Assembly: GCA_949752735.1 (NCBI GenBank)
Contig: OX457039.1
Span: 44,331,452-44,395,451, forward strand
Source: Lumbricus terrestris
Lineage: Eukaryota > Annelida > Clitellata > Crassiclitellata > Lumbricidae
DNA: 64,000 bases
Reading direction: 5' to 3'
The notes below the pieces were generated by a model that was not told the origin of the DNA, did no database searches, and saw nothing but the letters and a program-made list of their open reading frames with translations. Positions within the stretch are counted from its first letter, which is position 1. The number at the start of each line of letters is the position of its first letter. The translations under genes were made by a program, and so were the position numbers. Shown piece by piece: positions 47,229 through 58,400 of this stretch.

Positions 47229-48407
47229 CTAACAATAATACATTGTTTCAGCGTCACAGCTGTGACGAATTTTTCTCAGTCCACTTTCCTCAGTTCCTCT
47301 GTTTCGTGCAGTGATTGCCGAGGTCTTGTCAAAGTCAATGACGGCATACTCACCACGTTTCTTTTCTTCGAGCAGAACGGCATCACTTAAAAGGCTAAAT
47401 GGACGTGACGACGATGGCAAAGCCAGGCTTCTACGATCCCTCACTTTGTCCAAATATTTTCTGTTCCCTCGCTTGACAGGAAGTCCAGTTTTGGACTCCT
47501 GTCTGCTCTCAGCAAGGTCTTCCGGTGTACCCAAGTAAGTAGAGTTTTCAAACGTGAAGCCACGAAATGAGTTTCTGTGCCAGTCCAGGGCCTGCTGTCG
47601 ACGTGATGGTGTGCTCGAAGTGAAAGGATTTTCACCGACAACTAACGACCTTTTATCCGACACAGGAACATTAATATATGCGCTGCCCTTGTTGCCATTT
47701 GCAGGAACATTAACATAAGCCGATCGGTTCTCACCACCCACATTAATGTATGCATGAGCACTTGCAGAGGACATCCTTTTTGAGGTCTGTTCTTTGGCAG
47801 CAATCTGATTCTGGGTGCAAGACAGATAGCCTCCCATATTGTCTGCATCAGTTGGAAGGTCTAAGTCAGCATATTGCATTCTCTGGGCGCCAACGTCTTG
47901 CCACTGCTGCCCGGCAACATTGTAGTACTTTAAATTGGTTGGACCATTAACGTAGTTGTGAGCTGCTTCGGCAGTATCTGAACCACTCGTCTGCAGCGTG
48001 TTATGCAACCGGTTAAGCACAGATTCCTGAACAGCCGGATCAAATGTAGAAATGGCAGACATGCGGTTTTCTGGAAATTGTCCGGCCCATAATATGCTTA
48101 GCTGGAGGAGGTTGAAGAGTGACTCAGCCTGGTGACATCGAAATGCGTAGATCCCTGGTCCAGTGGGGCAGCGTCTGCCACTTTCAAACGAGAAGAGGTC
48201 TTTGTCACAACCATAACGTCGAAGACACCACAGCGGCCAATGTATCGAGTCGTTGCCTCTCTGGTGCAAGATCAGCTCCTGAAATGTAATCTCCAGTTGA
48301 CCCGTATAACTGTCTTGACCTCTGTTGTCAAGAACAGTCACCTTAAACACGTTTTGTTGAGCGCAAGCATTGGATACCTCTGCCTGCTGTGAACTAGAAC
48401 ACCCCAT
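47229..48407 (-). CDS. FRS2/FRS3-like docking protein with IRS-type PTB domain
   Basis: One uninterrupted 392-aa reading frame. The N-terminal MGCSSS fits a myristoylation signal. Residues about 18-115 form an IRS-type PTB domain, with the family signature CLRRYGCDKDLFSFESGRRC at 61-80 followed by GPGIYAFRC. The tail is a phosphotyrosine platform: Y152 (YVN), Y161 (YYN), Y220 (YIN), Y231 (YVN) and Y244 (YIN) all fit the Grb2-SH2 consensus YxN. Y354 in EYAVIDFDKTSA near the C-terminus corresponds to the Shp2-binding YAVI site of vertebrate FRS2, and the KIRHS end also matches. Family role: membrane-anchored adaptor that binds FGF/TRK receptors through the PTB domain and recruits Grb2-Sos and Shp2 to drive Ras-MAPK signalling. 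A splice acceptor upstream of the ATG (exon edge at 48442) implies at least one separate 5' UTR exon. The protein is somewhat shorter than vertebrate FRS2. Confidence 0.9.
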   Translation of the reverse strand: MGCSSSQQAEVSNACAQQNVFKVTVLDNRGQDSYTGQLEITFQELILHQRGNDSIHWPLWCLRRYGCDKDLFSFESGRRCPTGPGIYAFRCHQAESLFNLLQLSILWAGQFPENRMSAISTFDPAVQESVLNRLHNTLQTSGSDTAEAAHNYVNGPTNLKYYNVAGQQWQDVGAQRMQYADLDLPTDADNMGGYLSCTQNQIAAKEQTSKRMSSASAHAYINVGGENRSAYVNVPANGNKGSAYINVPVSDKRSLVVGENPFTSSTPSRRQQALDWHRNSFRGFTFENSTYLGTPEDLAESRQESKTGLPVKRGNRKYLDKVRDRRSLALPSSSRPFSLLSDAVLLEEKKRGEYAVIDFDKTSAITARNRGTEESGLRKIRHSCDAETMYYC

Positions 48408-48442
48408 GTTGATGCATTAGAGCCAAAACTTTCTGATGAATC

Positions 48443-49820
48443 CTGAAAACAACATTATCAGGTTTTTAAAACAAGAAGAAGTCCGATTGATGAAAATAAT
48501 TTTTAGCCAAATAGAAGTGGGATCAATGAAAATATTCTTGCAGAAGTTGGAACTGGATTGATGATAAACAATTTTTGGCAAATGTTACCGAAGGCTCAGT
48601 AGCACGTAAAGAGCATGGCCATCACAGATAGAGGCAGAATAAAGCGGTCTGATCAATAGCCCAATGTTTCCACGAGCCCACTGACCAATGGCAATATGAT
48701 AGTCCAATGTTTCCGCGAAATTAAGTAAATCCTCATTTATCAGAAAAATATTTTCTTTGCTGATATTCGAACAATCCGCGGTTACAACGTAGCAGTTATG
48801 CAGTTGAAACAATTTACAAGAACACAAATTACAGAAGACGTAAATCTTGACTACTAACAGAACAGACAGCCTGCAATACACGGGGCTAATAGCAGCCTAC
48901 AAAGCACGTCCGCCCTACGGTGCGCGATCTCGGTACGCTACCACTCGCTTTCCATCCCCGCGTGTTAACCAATGAGCTACCGGGCCCCACTCAAAGACCA
49001 TATTAATATTTGTGAAAATATACCTTGTCATGGTCTTTTGAACATTGACCATTAAGTGGAATAATTGGGCTATCGATCGCCGTAGGTCAGCCCACTCTAT
49101 TTTGTCTCTATCTGTGACGGCCATAGGGTACTGTTTACTTGCTACAGAGCCGTCGGTAACATCAACCCAATTTTTATATAAGTAGAAGTTGGATTGAAAA
49201 ATATTTGCTGCTCATATGGACACAGGATTGATTAAACGAATTCTTGGCTAAATGGAAGCTGGATTTATGAAAAGGATTCATGCCAAAGGAGAAATCGACT
49301 TGATGAATATAATTTTAAGATATTGTGATTATACTGCGTCTGGCTAATAATTTAGAACGCTAAAGCGAAAGATTACAAAGTCCGGAAATATTCAACTCAA
49401 ACTGGTCTACCCGTTTGCCGAAGCAAATTTGCAATCAGAATACAATTCAGAATTTAGAAGCGGTTGTAAATTATATAAACCTTTGCGCTAATTCAGTCAC
49501 ACCAACGTACCCTCCATCTGAAGAAACGTCCAAATATTCGTCATTTTCGTTCCACGCCAACTGCTTTAGATACGTGGCATATGATTGCACAAAGAATCAT
49601 CTCAAAATATGCGTTCAATAACTGGGAAAATAACAATAAATTTTATCCGTTTTAACGTTGACCTATTTTTCGATCTGACCTAAATTTTAAAATTTCTCCC
49701 GCAAGGTGACGTCGCACCTGTGCGATGAGGCCGATGGATGAGGCACGGCAAAACGCACTATCTGTGACCTATAAAATAATAATAATCGTACGTCTAAATC
49801 GCCACTCGAAAGCCCGGCAT
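48443..49820. other. Upstream region of the FRS2-like gene
   Basis: The splice acceptor of the FRS2-like coding exon lies at its left edge (gttttcag read on the minus strand). The 5' UTR exon is not identified. At 48910-48990 the minus strand has a tRNA-like phrase GGTAGCTCATTGGTTAACAC without a good B box. Otherwise nothing recognised. Confidence 0.4.
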
Positions 49821-49827
49821 CGGTACA

Positions 49828-49960
49828 TCAGCTTATTCACGAATCACTACTCAGTGAACTTCAGTCAAAGGACTCGAAGCAAAAGGTGTTATCTGTAAGG
49901 GTAGTCCAAGGAGGCCCGAGTCCGGTCGCCAGATGGCCATGAGTGGAAGAGCAGCTGGCG
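49828..49960 (+). repeat. Dispersed repeat, 'gtccgagtccggttgccag' family, copy 3
   Basis: 'cagcttattcacgaatcact', 'aaaaggtgttatctgtaagg' and 'gcccgagtccggtcgccaga' parallel the copies at 26290 and 43676. Confidence 0.5.
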
Positions 49961-50116
49961 TCCTCCGGAATGGGAATTGAAAGGTGGATGATCAGACAAG
50001 TCTGGGTACGAATCCTTGAAGATGCCAAGAGTCAGACTATTCTATCTTGTTCGATGTGTGCCCCTCCCGCGTAAATGTAAATGCATGGTGGTACCTCAAT
50101 AGGCCTAGACTGGGGG

Positions 50117-50330
50117 GGTCCGTAGCTCAGTGGAGAGCGTTGGCCGATAATTAAGCTGAGAGTCATTATCGCGACCCAGGTTCAAGCCTCGCTCAGGGCA
50201 AAAATTTATTTGAATTTTCTGTTAGCTGCCAGTGGCGCTTTCTGTTGTCTTGTTTGCCTCGGGTCTGTTGAAAAATAAGTTAGCCCCTCCCACTCCTGAC
50301 TTGGCCTATCAGGAGCGTTCCAACACTTAG
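50117..50330 (+). mobile_element. tRNA-like SINE, third type
   Basis: GTCCGTAGCTCAGTGGAGAG (A box) and GACCCAGGTTCAAGCCTCGC (B box) are separated by about 25 bases, a spacing too irregular for an ordinary tRNA. A non-tRNA body 'gttagctgccagtggcgctt' and 'gcctcgggtctgttgaaaaa' follows. I read it as a tRNA-derived SINE rather than a functional tRNA gene. Confidence 0.5.
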
Positions 50331-50764
50331 GCTATTAGTGTTAAATTACCGAACCTGTTGTAGCCGACCTGCGTGTCGTGCGAAGCTGGCCGTATTTCGT
50401 ATAACGTGTAGCCTACCTGTAATCGTTCTGCGGTCTGTCAGATTGAATTTGAATAAACGAATATATATTATTTGCGAGTGGAATGGACAACACACGGCAC
50501 CATGGCTTTATGGACAGGCTGAAAAGCATCGGCGATTAGGTCTACAGCCTACGCCCTACGCCCTTATGCTCTGAGGGTCGAAACGTTAGCGCAAAGTGAC
50601 AAACGCCGCGCTTTTCATAGCTGTCCAATGCAGTGATCGAGCTTCATGTCATCTGTGACCTCTTCGGAGTCTGCGCACTGCATCGAGAACCATCATTATA
50701 GATTTATTTCGACAATAATTCCACCCTGCCTGATAAAATTCAATTAATTTTGTGCATGCATAGG

Positions 50765-50891
50765 GACTGCATGCATACATGCATACATGCATACATGCAT
50801 ACATGCATACATGCATACATGCATACATGCATACATGCATACATACATACATACATACATACATACATACATACATACATACATACATACA
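50765..50891. repeat. (ATGCATAC)n/(ATAC)n microsatellite
   Basis: Eight-base ATGCATAC units pass into four-base ATAC units. Cys/Tyr/Met-rich and His/Ile/Thr-rich frames across it are artefacts of the repeat. Confidence 0.95.
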
Positions 50892-51227
50892 CAAGGGCGG
50901 ATACAGAAATTTTCGAAGGGGGATGGGCAAAATTTAGGGTCTTGTTGTTGGGACAGAGGGAAATTTTTGTTGTGCCGCCGAAAAAACTGAGGATTTTTTT
51001 AGTCATCGACCAAATTTCCGGAAAAAATACCATTTCAACCGCTAAACCTAACGGGGGGCCACGTCCCATACGATTTTGTAATAGGTGGGCTGACGTCCTG
51101 TTTTTCTCTCCCGCTAGATTTATTTAGGGGCTTGTTGAAACCAAATGGGGGGGCCTGCAGGGGCCACGTCCCATGCAATTTTTAAATGGGGGTCATGGCC
51201 GGATTGGCCTCCCTGGATCCGCCCCTG
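50892..51227. mobile_element. hAT-like element inserted in the ATAC microsatellite
   Basis: CAAGGGCGGATACAG at the left and CTGGATCCGCCCCTG at the right are imperfect inverted repeats. TACATACA precedes and follows, fitting an 8-bp duplication although the microsatellite makes that weak evidence. The interior phrase 'gccgccgaaaaaac' with 'tttttttagtcatcgaccaa' is like that of the element at 30037. Confidence 0.75.
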
Positions 51228-51299
51228 TACATACATACCTATTACATGTCATACACGCGTCACATATTCTTCATCTGGTTATCTGGTGCCGTCAGCTCT

Positions 51300-51740
51300 T
51301 GGAGCTCTAGCGGCCGTCTCGATGTATACTATCCATTGTCTCGATCCTCTCTCTTGTCGCCTCTCTTAGCTCCTCCAGGCTCATGCCAGACTTTTCCTGT
51401 ACCTCATCCAACCATCTCTTCCTTGGTCTTCCGCGTCTCCTCCTTACCTCACCGCGTGCCGTCATCAGCTCCTTCTCATCACATGGCCGAAGTAGCTCAA
51501 TTTCCTCCAAGTTGCTGTTTGCTGCAGTGTCTCCTCTCTCTCTCTATTCCGAGCTCCCCGCGCACCGATTCGTTAGTTCTCTTCTCCGTCCATGAAATTC
51601 TTAGCATCTTTCTCCAAATCCACATCTCGCACGCGTTGATTTTCTTTTCCATAGGCTATCGTGTGTCTTTGTCCATGTCTCGCATCCATATAGGACCACT
51701 GGGAAGATTCTTACTTACTAGTAAATCTAAGCGAAGCGGC
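51300..51740 (-). mobile_element. RTE-like non-LTR retrotransposon C-terminal fragment
   Basis: In minus orientation, after at least one frameshift, the frames read VLYGCETWTKTHDSLWKR, then INACEMWIWRKMLRISWTEK with RTNESV, then RRRRGRPRKRWLDEVQEKSG. These are the LLYGSETW, INAFEMWxxRRMLRISWxD and GRPRKRWxDxV signatures of RTE-type reverse transcriptase C-termini. It ends about 200 bases before the first exon of the acidic-protein gene. Confidence 0.88.
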
Positions 51741-51949
51741 TTTATTAAATTGTCTTTGTGTCTGGCGGCCCGGTTTAGTCGTTGACGCATGCGCACATAC
51801 TTAAGTAGAACTTGCTGTGGCTGTAGGTTTGTCTGTCCAGTAGTAGGCGCGAAACCAGTCAAGTGTGTGAGGGTGCGCGTAGGCAGCTTTTTCAGCAGGT
51901 CTTTGTGTCGTAAAATTCTCCAATTCCTCCGAATATCCTCAATCTGACA

Positions 51950-54900
51950 ATGGCCGAATGTGTTGAAGGGTAAATTAATGTCTTCTCTTGCTGTTCGCTA
52001 TGGATAATGTAACAATTTACTTAGCTTTTAGTCGGAATTGTGTTAAACATGAAATCACATAGCTTGACAAAATGGATCGCAGAGGCGGTCACTGCTTTGT
52101 AGATCGCTAAACAAAAGGTGATGTTAGATGTAACTTATAGCTAACCATTTGAACTTTCTCTCTTTTCTGGTTGTTGCCCTTAATAAATTTGAGTCTCTAT
52201 CTAGACTGTCTTAGACATTGCCGTTGTGAACAAACCAGTAGTGCATGCTTGTAGTGTTCCATGCCTAACTCCAACGTTTCCGTGTTTCTGCCTTTTTTAG
52301 TTTGCAGCAGAGGGTTATGATTGTACTGTCAGGTTCACTTTTAATATTTTATGAATTACTGCCGATTTTTTTGCAATTCTTGTATCTATATACGAATAGC
52401 TCGTATATCTGCAGCAAAATGGATTCCCTAAATTGATGAAAGCCAGTTGCTGGAAGCGATGGAAATGGAAAATTGACTCCATTCCTTACAGCAATCTTTC
52501 ATCACTAAATTGAAAAACATCTCAAAATTTTCGCTCGGCATATAATTTTGTGTTCTCTTGGAAAGTAGATTGTTAGGGATCTGGCAGAAATTCTAATTAA
52601 AGTATTGTGGTTTTGAGCTTTTGCTGCACACCCACAAGCACATGTGCACTTTAAACAAGGTGACCAAAAACTGTTATGTATCATGCTTCAACATAGTACC
52701 AAGGGTAATTGTAGAGTACTGGCTTTTGCCATAGCCCAACTTATAAATAGTATATGAACATTAATGTCAATTATATCTAAGAACTTTGTGTTGATTCATG
52801 AGCAACAGCAGAATGCATGAAAGTGTTTAACAACAACATGGAAGACTACTGGCATTAATCAAGTATTTTATGTGATCACATGCCGGTTTTCCTTCAGTTT
52901 ATGATCTGGATTTCATTATTTGTTTCAGCACCATATGCCCTTTCCCTGTTTATGCCCTTTTAATTTAATTATGTGATTTAGTTCTTCTAAAATGTGCTGT
53001 GTTACTGCCTGTGTATGTACTCTTGCATATTTCCACATTACACGTAGACTTCCAGTGTTATGCATTACCGGTACTTGTTACTTGTAATGGGTTGCTGAAA
53101 CTAATGTACTATATTTTGGTAACTTATGCAGAAACTTATTTTTTCAAAGGAGTAATTTATTACAGTAACTGAATACTTGCACAAGGTAACAGTAGTTGAA
53201 GAAAAATTTGTGCTTTTTTGTTACTTGAAAATTGAGTGTGCATCTGATGCATTGTGTAGGTGAGTAAAAAATTTGCTAAACACACATCATGTTATTTTTT
53301 TTATCTTGGCGTGCCATTCTTTGGTTATCTCTAGTGGCTGCCGTGCCATTCTTTGGTGAACATGGAACATGCAGTTGAAAGAACACTACTTATACAATCC
53401 GGCTTTTAAGTGGAGCATGAGTATTTGTATTATTTAACTAATTTACCCTTCTGATTAGGCTTTGAAAACCTGATGCAGTAAAATTGGTCCTTAAAATTTG
53501 TATTTGGTAACTAAAATTCACTTGTTCAAAGTGAACACAGTGATTAGTTACAGTAACTAGTTACTTTAGTCTGTCCAGTAATTTGTTACCAAATTTATTG
53601 CTCATAAGAGCAAACTTGCCAATACAGGGCTTCTTTTTTAGCAATCTATGTTTGCAAGTTGTAGAATTTAATTTTTTTCGTTATAATGTGCCAATTCAGT
53701 TTTTATAACTCAATTGAAATTTTTGTACAGACCAGTTGCTGTGGAAGAAAAGCAAATTAGCAGCGAAGCTCAAGAAATGGACGTACAAAATCCAGAAGGT
53801 GAGCTCATCGTAAATTACTAAACCTATATTATTCCTGGTTGATACAAATACTGATTTTAGGCAGGTCACTGAAGTCCTGATAGATGTATAGTATACTATT
53901 TAGATGAAGCTGTGTAAATCCTTAATTTAACACAGTGTCATCCTATTTTGTTCTCATTCAGCTCTGCCACCGACACCTGGGCCTACTAAACATGCCAAAC
54001 ATTCATGAGTGACATTTATTTATAGACATGGCTCCCAAGATTAATTTATTTATGCAGGACATGACTCATTCTAACATTGGTGGACTATTGGACCAGAGTG
54101 ATGAAGGTACCTGAGCAAAATTGGGGTGGAATCGGAGAGGGGCTCGGTTAGCTTGTTCCAAGGAAATTTAGCAAAACTTAATCTTACATGGTGTAATTTT
54201 TTAGTATACAAGAAGGCAAATACTAATGTTGATCTTCATTATCAGTCATGAACATCACATAAATTTTATGTGATGTTCATGACTGATAATGCACATTTGT
54301 CATTTTTAAGGCTTAATGCATTTATGCATTAAGCCTTAAAACTGACAAATGTTAACTTTTACTGTGATCGTGAAGTCTGTAGGCAAGGCTTTGCTGGCCA
54401 GAAAATATTATCAGGGGAGCCAGAAATGGCCGTAAGGCTGGTGTCACGATATAATGTCTCCCTGAAGCAAAGTTTCCCTCGCTGAAACTCTGTATTGGAA
54501 GAAATTTTTCTGATTATAAAGTTAATAATTTGGGATTTTGGGTACATATATTCTTGCTAAATAATTTATCAACGTATATTAACCGTTTAACCTGCTTATC
54601 TGTAAATTTGATTAAACTAGCCCATTTAACTCTGTATTGCATGCTGAACGGGAGACTTTATTTCAGTGGTGTATGAAATATTCTCCACCTGGAGACTTTA
54701 TTTCAGAATATAGTCTCCAGAGAGAATTTACTCTGATATAGATCCTCCAGGGAGAATCTGTTTCAAAATAGAGTCTCCAAGGCGAGACTTTTGGGGAGAC
54801 TTTGTCATGCAACACTGGCTGTTTAACACCCTTGTTCTGGCACAACCTTATTTCACAATCGTTCTTGATTTGGGTCTATAAGAAAGTCTCTGGCTGCAGT

Positions 54901-55467
54901 GTGATAAGAACACTCAATGTGCTTGGCTGTTGGCCTGCACCCACATCTTGAGGCCTACCAAGCAAAAATCACTATGGCTAGGCAGTACCAGTATTTTTGT
55001 GTATATGTCCACAATTCACATGCTCTGCATCTGTCCATCCATGGTGCTAAATTCTTTCTTGCAAGAAGCTGACATTTTGAGAGCAGAGTGTGTACAACCA
55101 ATGCAACTGAATTTGGATGGGGGTTGAATTGCTTAAATATCAACATGGAATGATCTTTCATTTTGATATCTGCCTTTACATTCAAACAGTGAAAAAATTT
55201 CACTTCTGGAAGTTGCAACATAATAAGTCAATGCCTTGCAGTACAACATGTGCTTTAAATTGCTTTGAATTTAACGTGGAAGAACAAACTCCCATATTAT
55301 GCTTGTTACTTCAAGAAACTGAATGATCAAGTGATTGACTTTTACTGAATGCCATGAAAAGGAGGTGTCCTACAGTGTATATCAGTTTGTGTGTCAGCCT
55401 TGGGCCTCAGGCCTGTTGCAGTTCTGACCCTGCAGATGGCCATGTCATATATTTAGAGGCATATATA

Positions 55468-55499
<32 letters not shown>

Positions 55500-58400
55500 T
55501 GTATGTTTTACAAGGCCACTGTTGTATACATAGGAATAGTAGTAAAATACATGCTCACAGTGACACTTGAAGCAGATCAACAAGGAATATTAGCTTTACA
55601 AGAAATGTTTACACTGTCTTGAAAGCAAGTGAATTATGCTAATAAAGCTACTTCATGTTCAGGTGCTTTTTAGTTAGTACACAATGGCATGTGATATATA
55701 TTTGTTCATGTACAAACGTGTTATTAAAGAATTCAGTCATTCATGTACTGTAGACATATATATGTAAATTTATTCACTTGACTTCACACACTGTCACAAA
55801 TATGAGTGTATGTGCTCTTGCATGCATGCATGAATAGGGCTGTAGGTATATGCACAAGATGTAATAAGGCTCAGTATATTCTATAAATATTATGAGTGGT
55901 AGTTCAAGATATTTTGTCTGGATATATATATATATATATATATATTGGATCTCCAATGCATGTAGAAGTAATTTGTTCACTCATATATTGCTGACATGTT
56001 TAGGTCGGTTTGTGAGGTGCAACCATATTTTGGATCTTTCCAGATACTAGTGGCCTTGGTAATAACTTTTTAGGATCATTTTAACCCTAATTGGTTCCCT
56101 GACTGGGTATTGTCTTATTTTGTATTGTATCTGACCATTTATGAAGCACTTCTGGCAGCAAGGGCCTTTCAGAATCGCTCCCAGTGCATTCAACCCCAAA
56201 AGAAAAGGCAGGTTTTTAGACGAGGGAAAGACTACCAGAGAGGATGACAGAGCGAACTGAAGGGGAAGTCCATTCCACAGGGAGGATCCTATGCGGCAAA
56301 AGATCTAGATTGAGCCATGGTCATCCTGACTCGGGTGGCCAAGAGTTCAAGCCGATCAGAGAACCTAAGAGGATGCAGCTAAGTGGCAGAAGAGGGGCAA
56401 AGTATGATCACACAGACACTTCGGAGCAAGATCCAATTGAGACTTAAGGATCAAAATCAGGACTTTAAATTGTATACATGCCAAGAGTGGAAGCCAGTGA
56501 AGTTGTTCAATCATGAAGGTAGAAATGTGGGAGAATCGAGGAAGACGTGCAATGAGCCTAGCAGCAGCATTGAGTACAGATTGCAAAGGAGCTAGCCAAA
56601 CCTTAGAGAAACCAACAAGGAACAGAATTGCAGTAGTCAATCCGAGAACATACAAAAGCGTGAACAATTGAGGTAAAGATCGATGATGAGACTGATTTGC
56701 GAATAGCCCTGAGACACCTTAGCTGGAAGTAAGAAGAGCGAGTAAGCTTGGCAATGTGCTCAGTGATGGTAAGAGAGCTATCTCGGGTAATACATAGGTC
56801 TCGAACACTAGAAAAGAAGTTGAAGTGAGGAAAAGTTTGAGAGAGTAGTGCATGGTCAAGTTTTTGAAGCTGCTTAGGAGTGCCAAACCAAATCAACATT
56901 TGGATGGGTTCAAGGAAAGACGATTGGATGCCATCCAGATATGAAGATCTTGAGAAAGAACCTCAATTCGACTTGCAAGAAGGAGTTGAGCAATAAGGCA
57001 TCCATGGACATTCCGGTAGACTTGGACATCATCAGCGAAAAGGTGGCCAGTTGCAGAGTTTCTAGGGTTTCTAGGGAAAAGAGGTAATACCAGCGGTATT
57101 ATGTGGTCTTCTGTTTTTTTTTAAATTCTGCTGATTTGTTAAATTTCATGACTAGGTTTATATGTGAACATGTGCATTTTTAACAGAAAAAACTGCAGCC
57201 TCAAAAGTAACTACAGAAACTGAAGCTGTCAGTTTGCCAGGAGACAAAATTGAGGCAGAGGTTGTGCCAGAAAAAACTGACGAAGTTGTACCCATAGCCA
57301 CAGGTATTCAGTCTGATTATTTTATGTACTTAACTGTTAAGGGTGTTGCTTGACTATAATTATTTAAAAAACTTGCTTGTGTTTATGTTCATTAGAGTTC
57401 TCTATGAACTATGTGTGTTCCAACAAATTTCATGACTACGTTTAGATGGAGATCTGGTAATCTTTGGTTTTACACAGGAGAGGTCATCAAAGTTCTACCA
57501 TAGTTCTTTAATTTGAGTAATCAGCTAATCATTGTATATTGAGGTTTGATTCTGAGTATTCCAAGCAATGTCTTCTTAAAAATGCTTTATACTGATTGAT
57601 AGTTGGGTTAATGTTATAAGTATGTGAATTGATATTTAGTGTAAGAAACAGAAAGATTAATGGTTGACATTGGTTGTGTGGTTTAAAATGCATATTGAAA
57701 TTCATGGCAGAGCAATGAATTCTGTGTGGATCAGGATTCTGGGTTCTGTTATATTTATACTTTGAGTTCCATGAAAGGCATCCTTATGGTTCTGAAATTC
57801 AATTGTGTTTACTTAGACCAAGTATGGGCCACCCTGTATGGCTGAGAGAGCTGGTGTTTTCGTGAAAACTTCTGTTGAGTAATAAGTGCTTTTAAATATT
57901 CCGGTACAAGAATGTAATTACTTTCCAGTGCTTATCCTCCTTAAATATAAATATTGCAACTTTCAAACTAGCTTGACACTTCCTCTCAAATATTGCTAAA
58001 ATTGTTTTCACAGCAGTTTCATGTGGTAACTTAACTTTGTCTCATTGAAACTGTGATAGTTAGGACTGGGTTCTTGCATGACATTTCTCGAGATGGTTTC
58101 AGCAAATCGATAAATAAATGAACTGATTATCCAGCTTTAAGAAATAAAGTAAAATAAAGTAGAGTGCCTGTGGTATTTGTAGCTGAGGAGGAAAGTCTTC
58201 CAGAAGAAAGCAATGTTCCAGCAGCAGCAGCGGCGGCAGCACTCATTGTTGTTGATGAAGTTGTCTCAGAAATGCTAATCGTTCAAGCCACGGCTGAAGA
58301 GGAGCGTATTCCAGAAGAATCAAAAGAGGTTGCGTATCTTTACATAATAAAATATGTCTAAATCCTGATGTTCGAGCGGCAGATATAAATCGTAATATCC

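Noticed and set aside
47311..48392. Plus- and minus-strand short frames within the FRS2-like gene
   Set aside because: Shadows of the 392-codon frame, which has family motifs over its whole length.
48910..48990. tRNA or SINE on the minus strand
   Set aside because: An A-box-like phrase exists, but no acceptable B box follows.
50117..50200. Functional tRNA gene
   Set aside because: The A and B boxes are present but the anticodon arm cannot be laid out properly and the sequence runs into a SINE-like body.
50649..51127. Several Cys/Tyr/Met- and His/Ile-rich frames of 67-125 codons
   Set aside because: Translations of the ATGCATAC/ATAC microsatellite in different frames.
51186..51785. 199-codon plus-strand frame
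   Set aside because: It is antisense to the RTE-like LINE fragment, whose minus-strand motifs are diagnostic.
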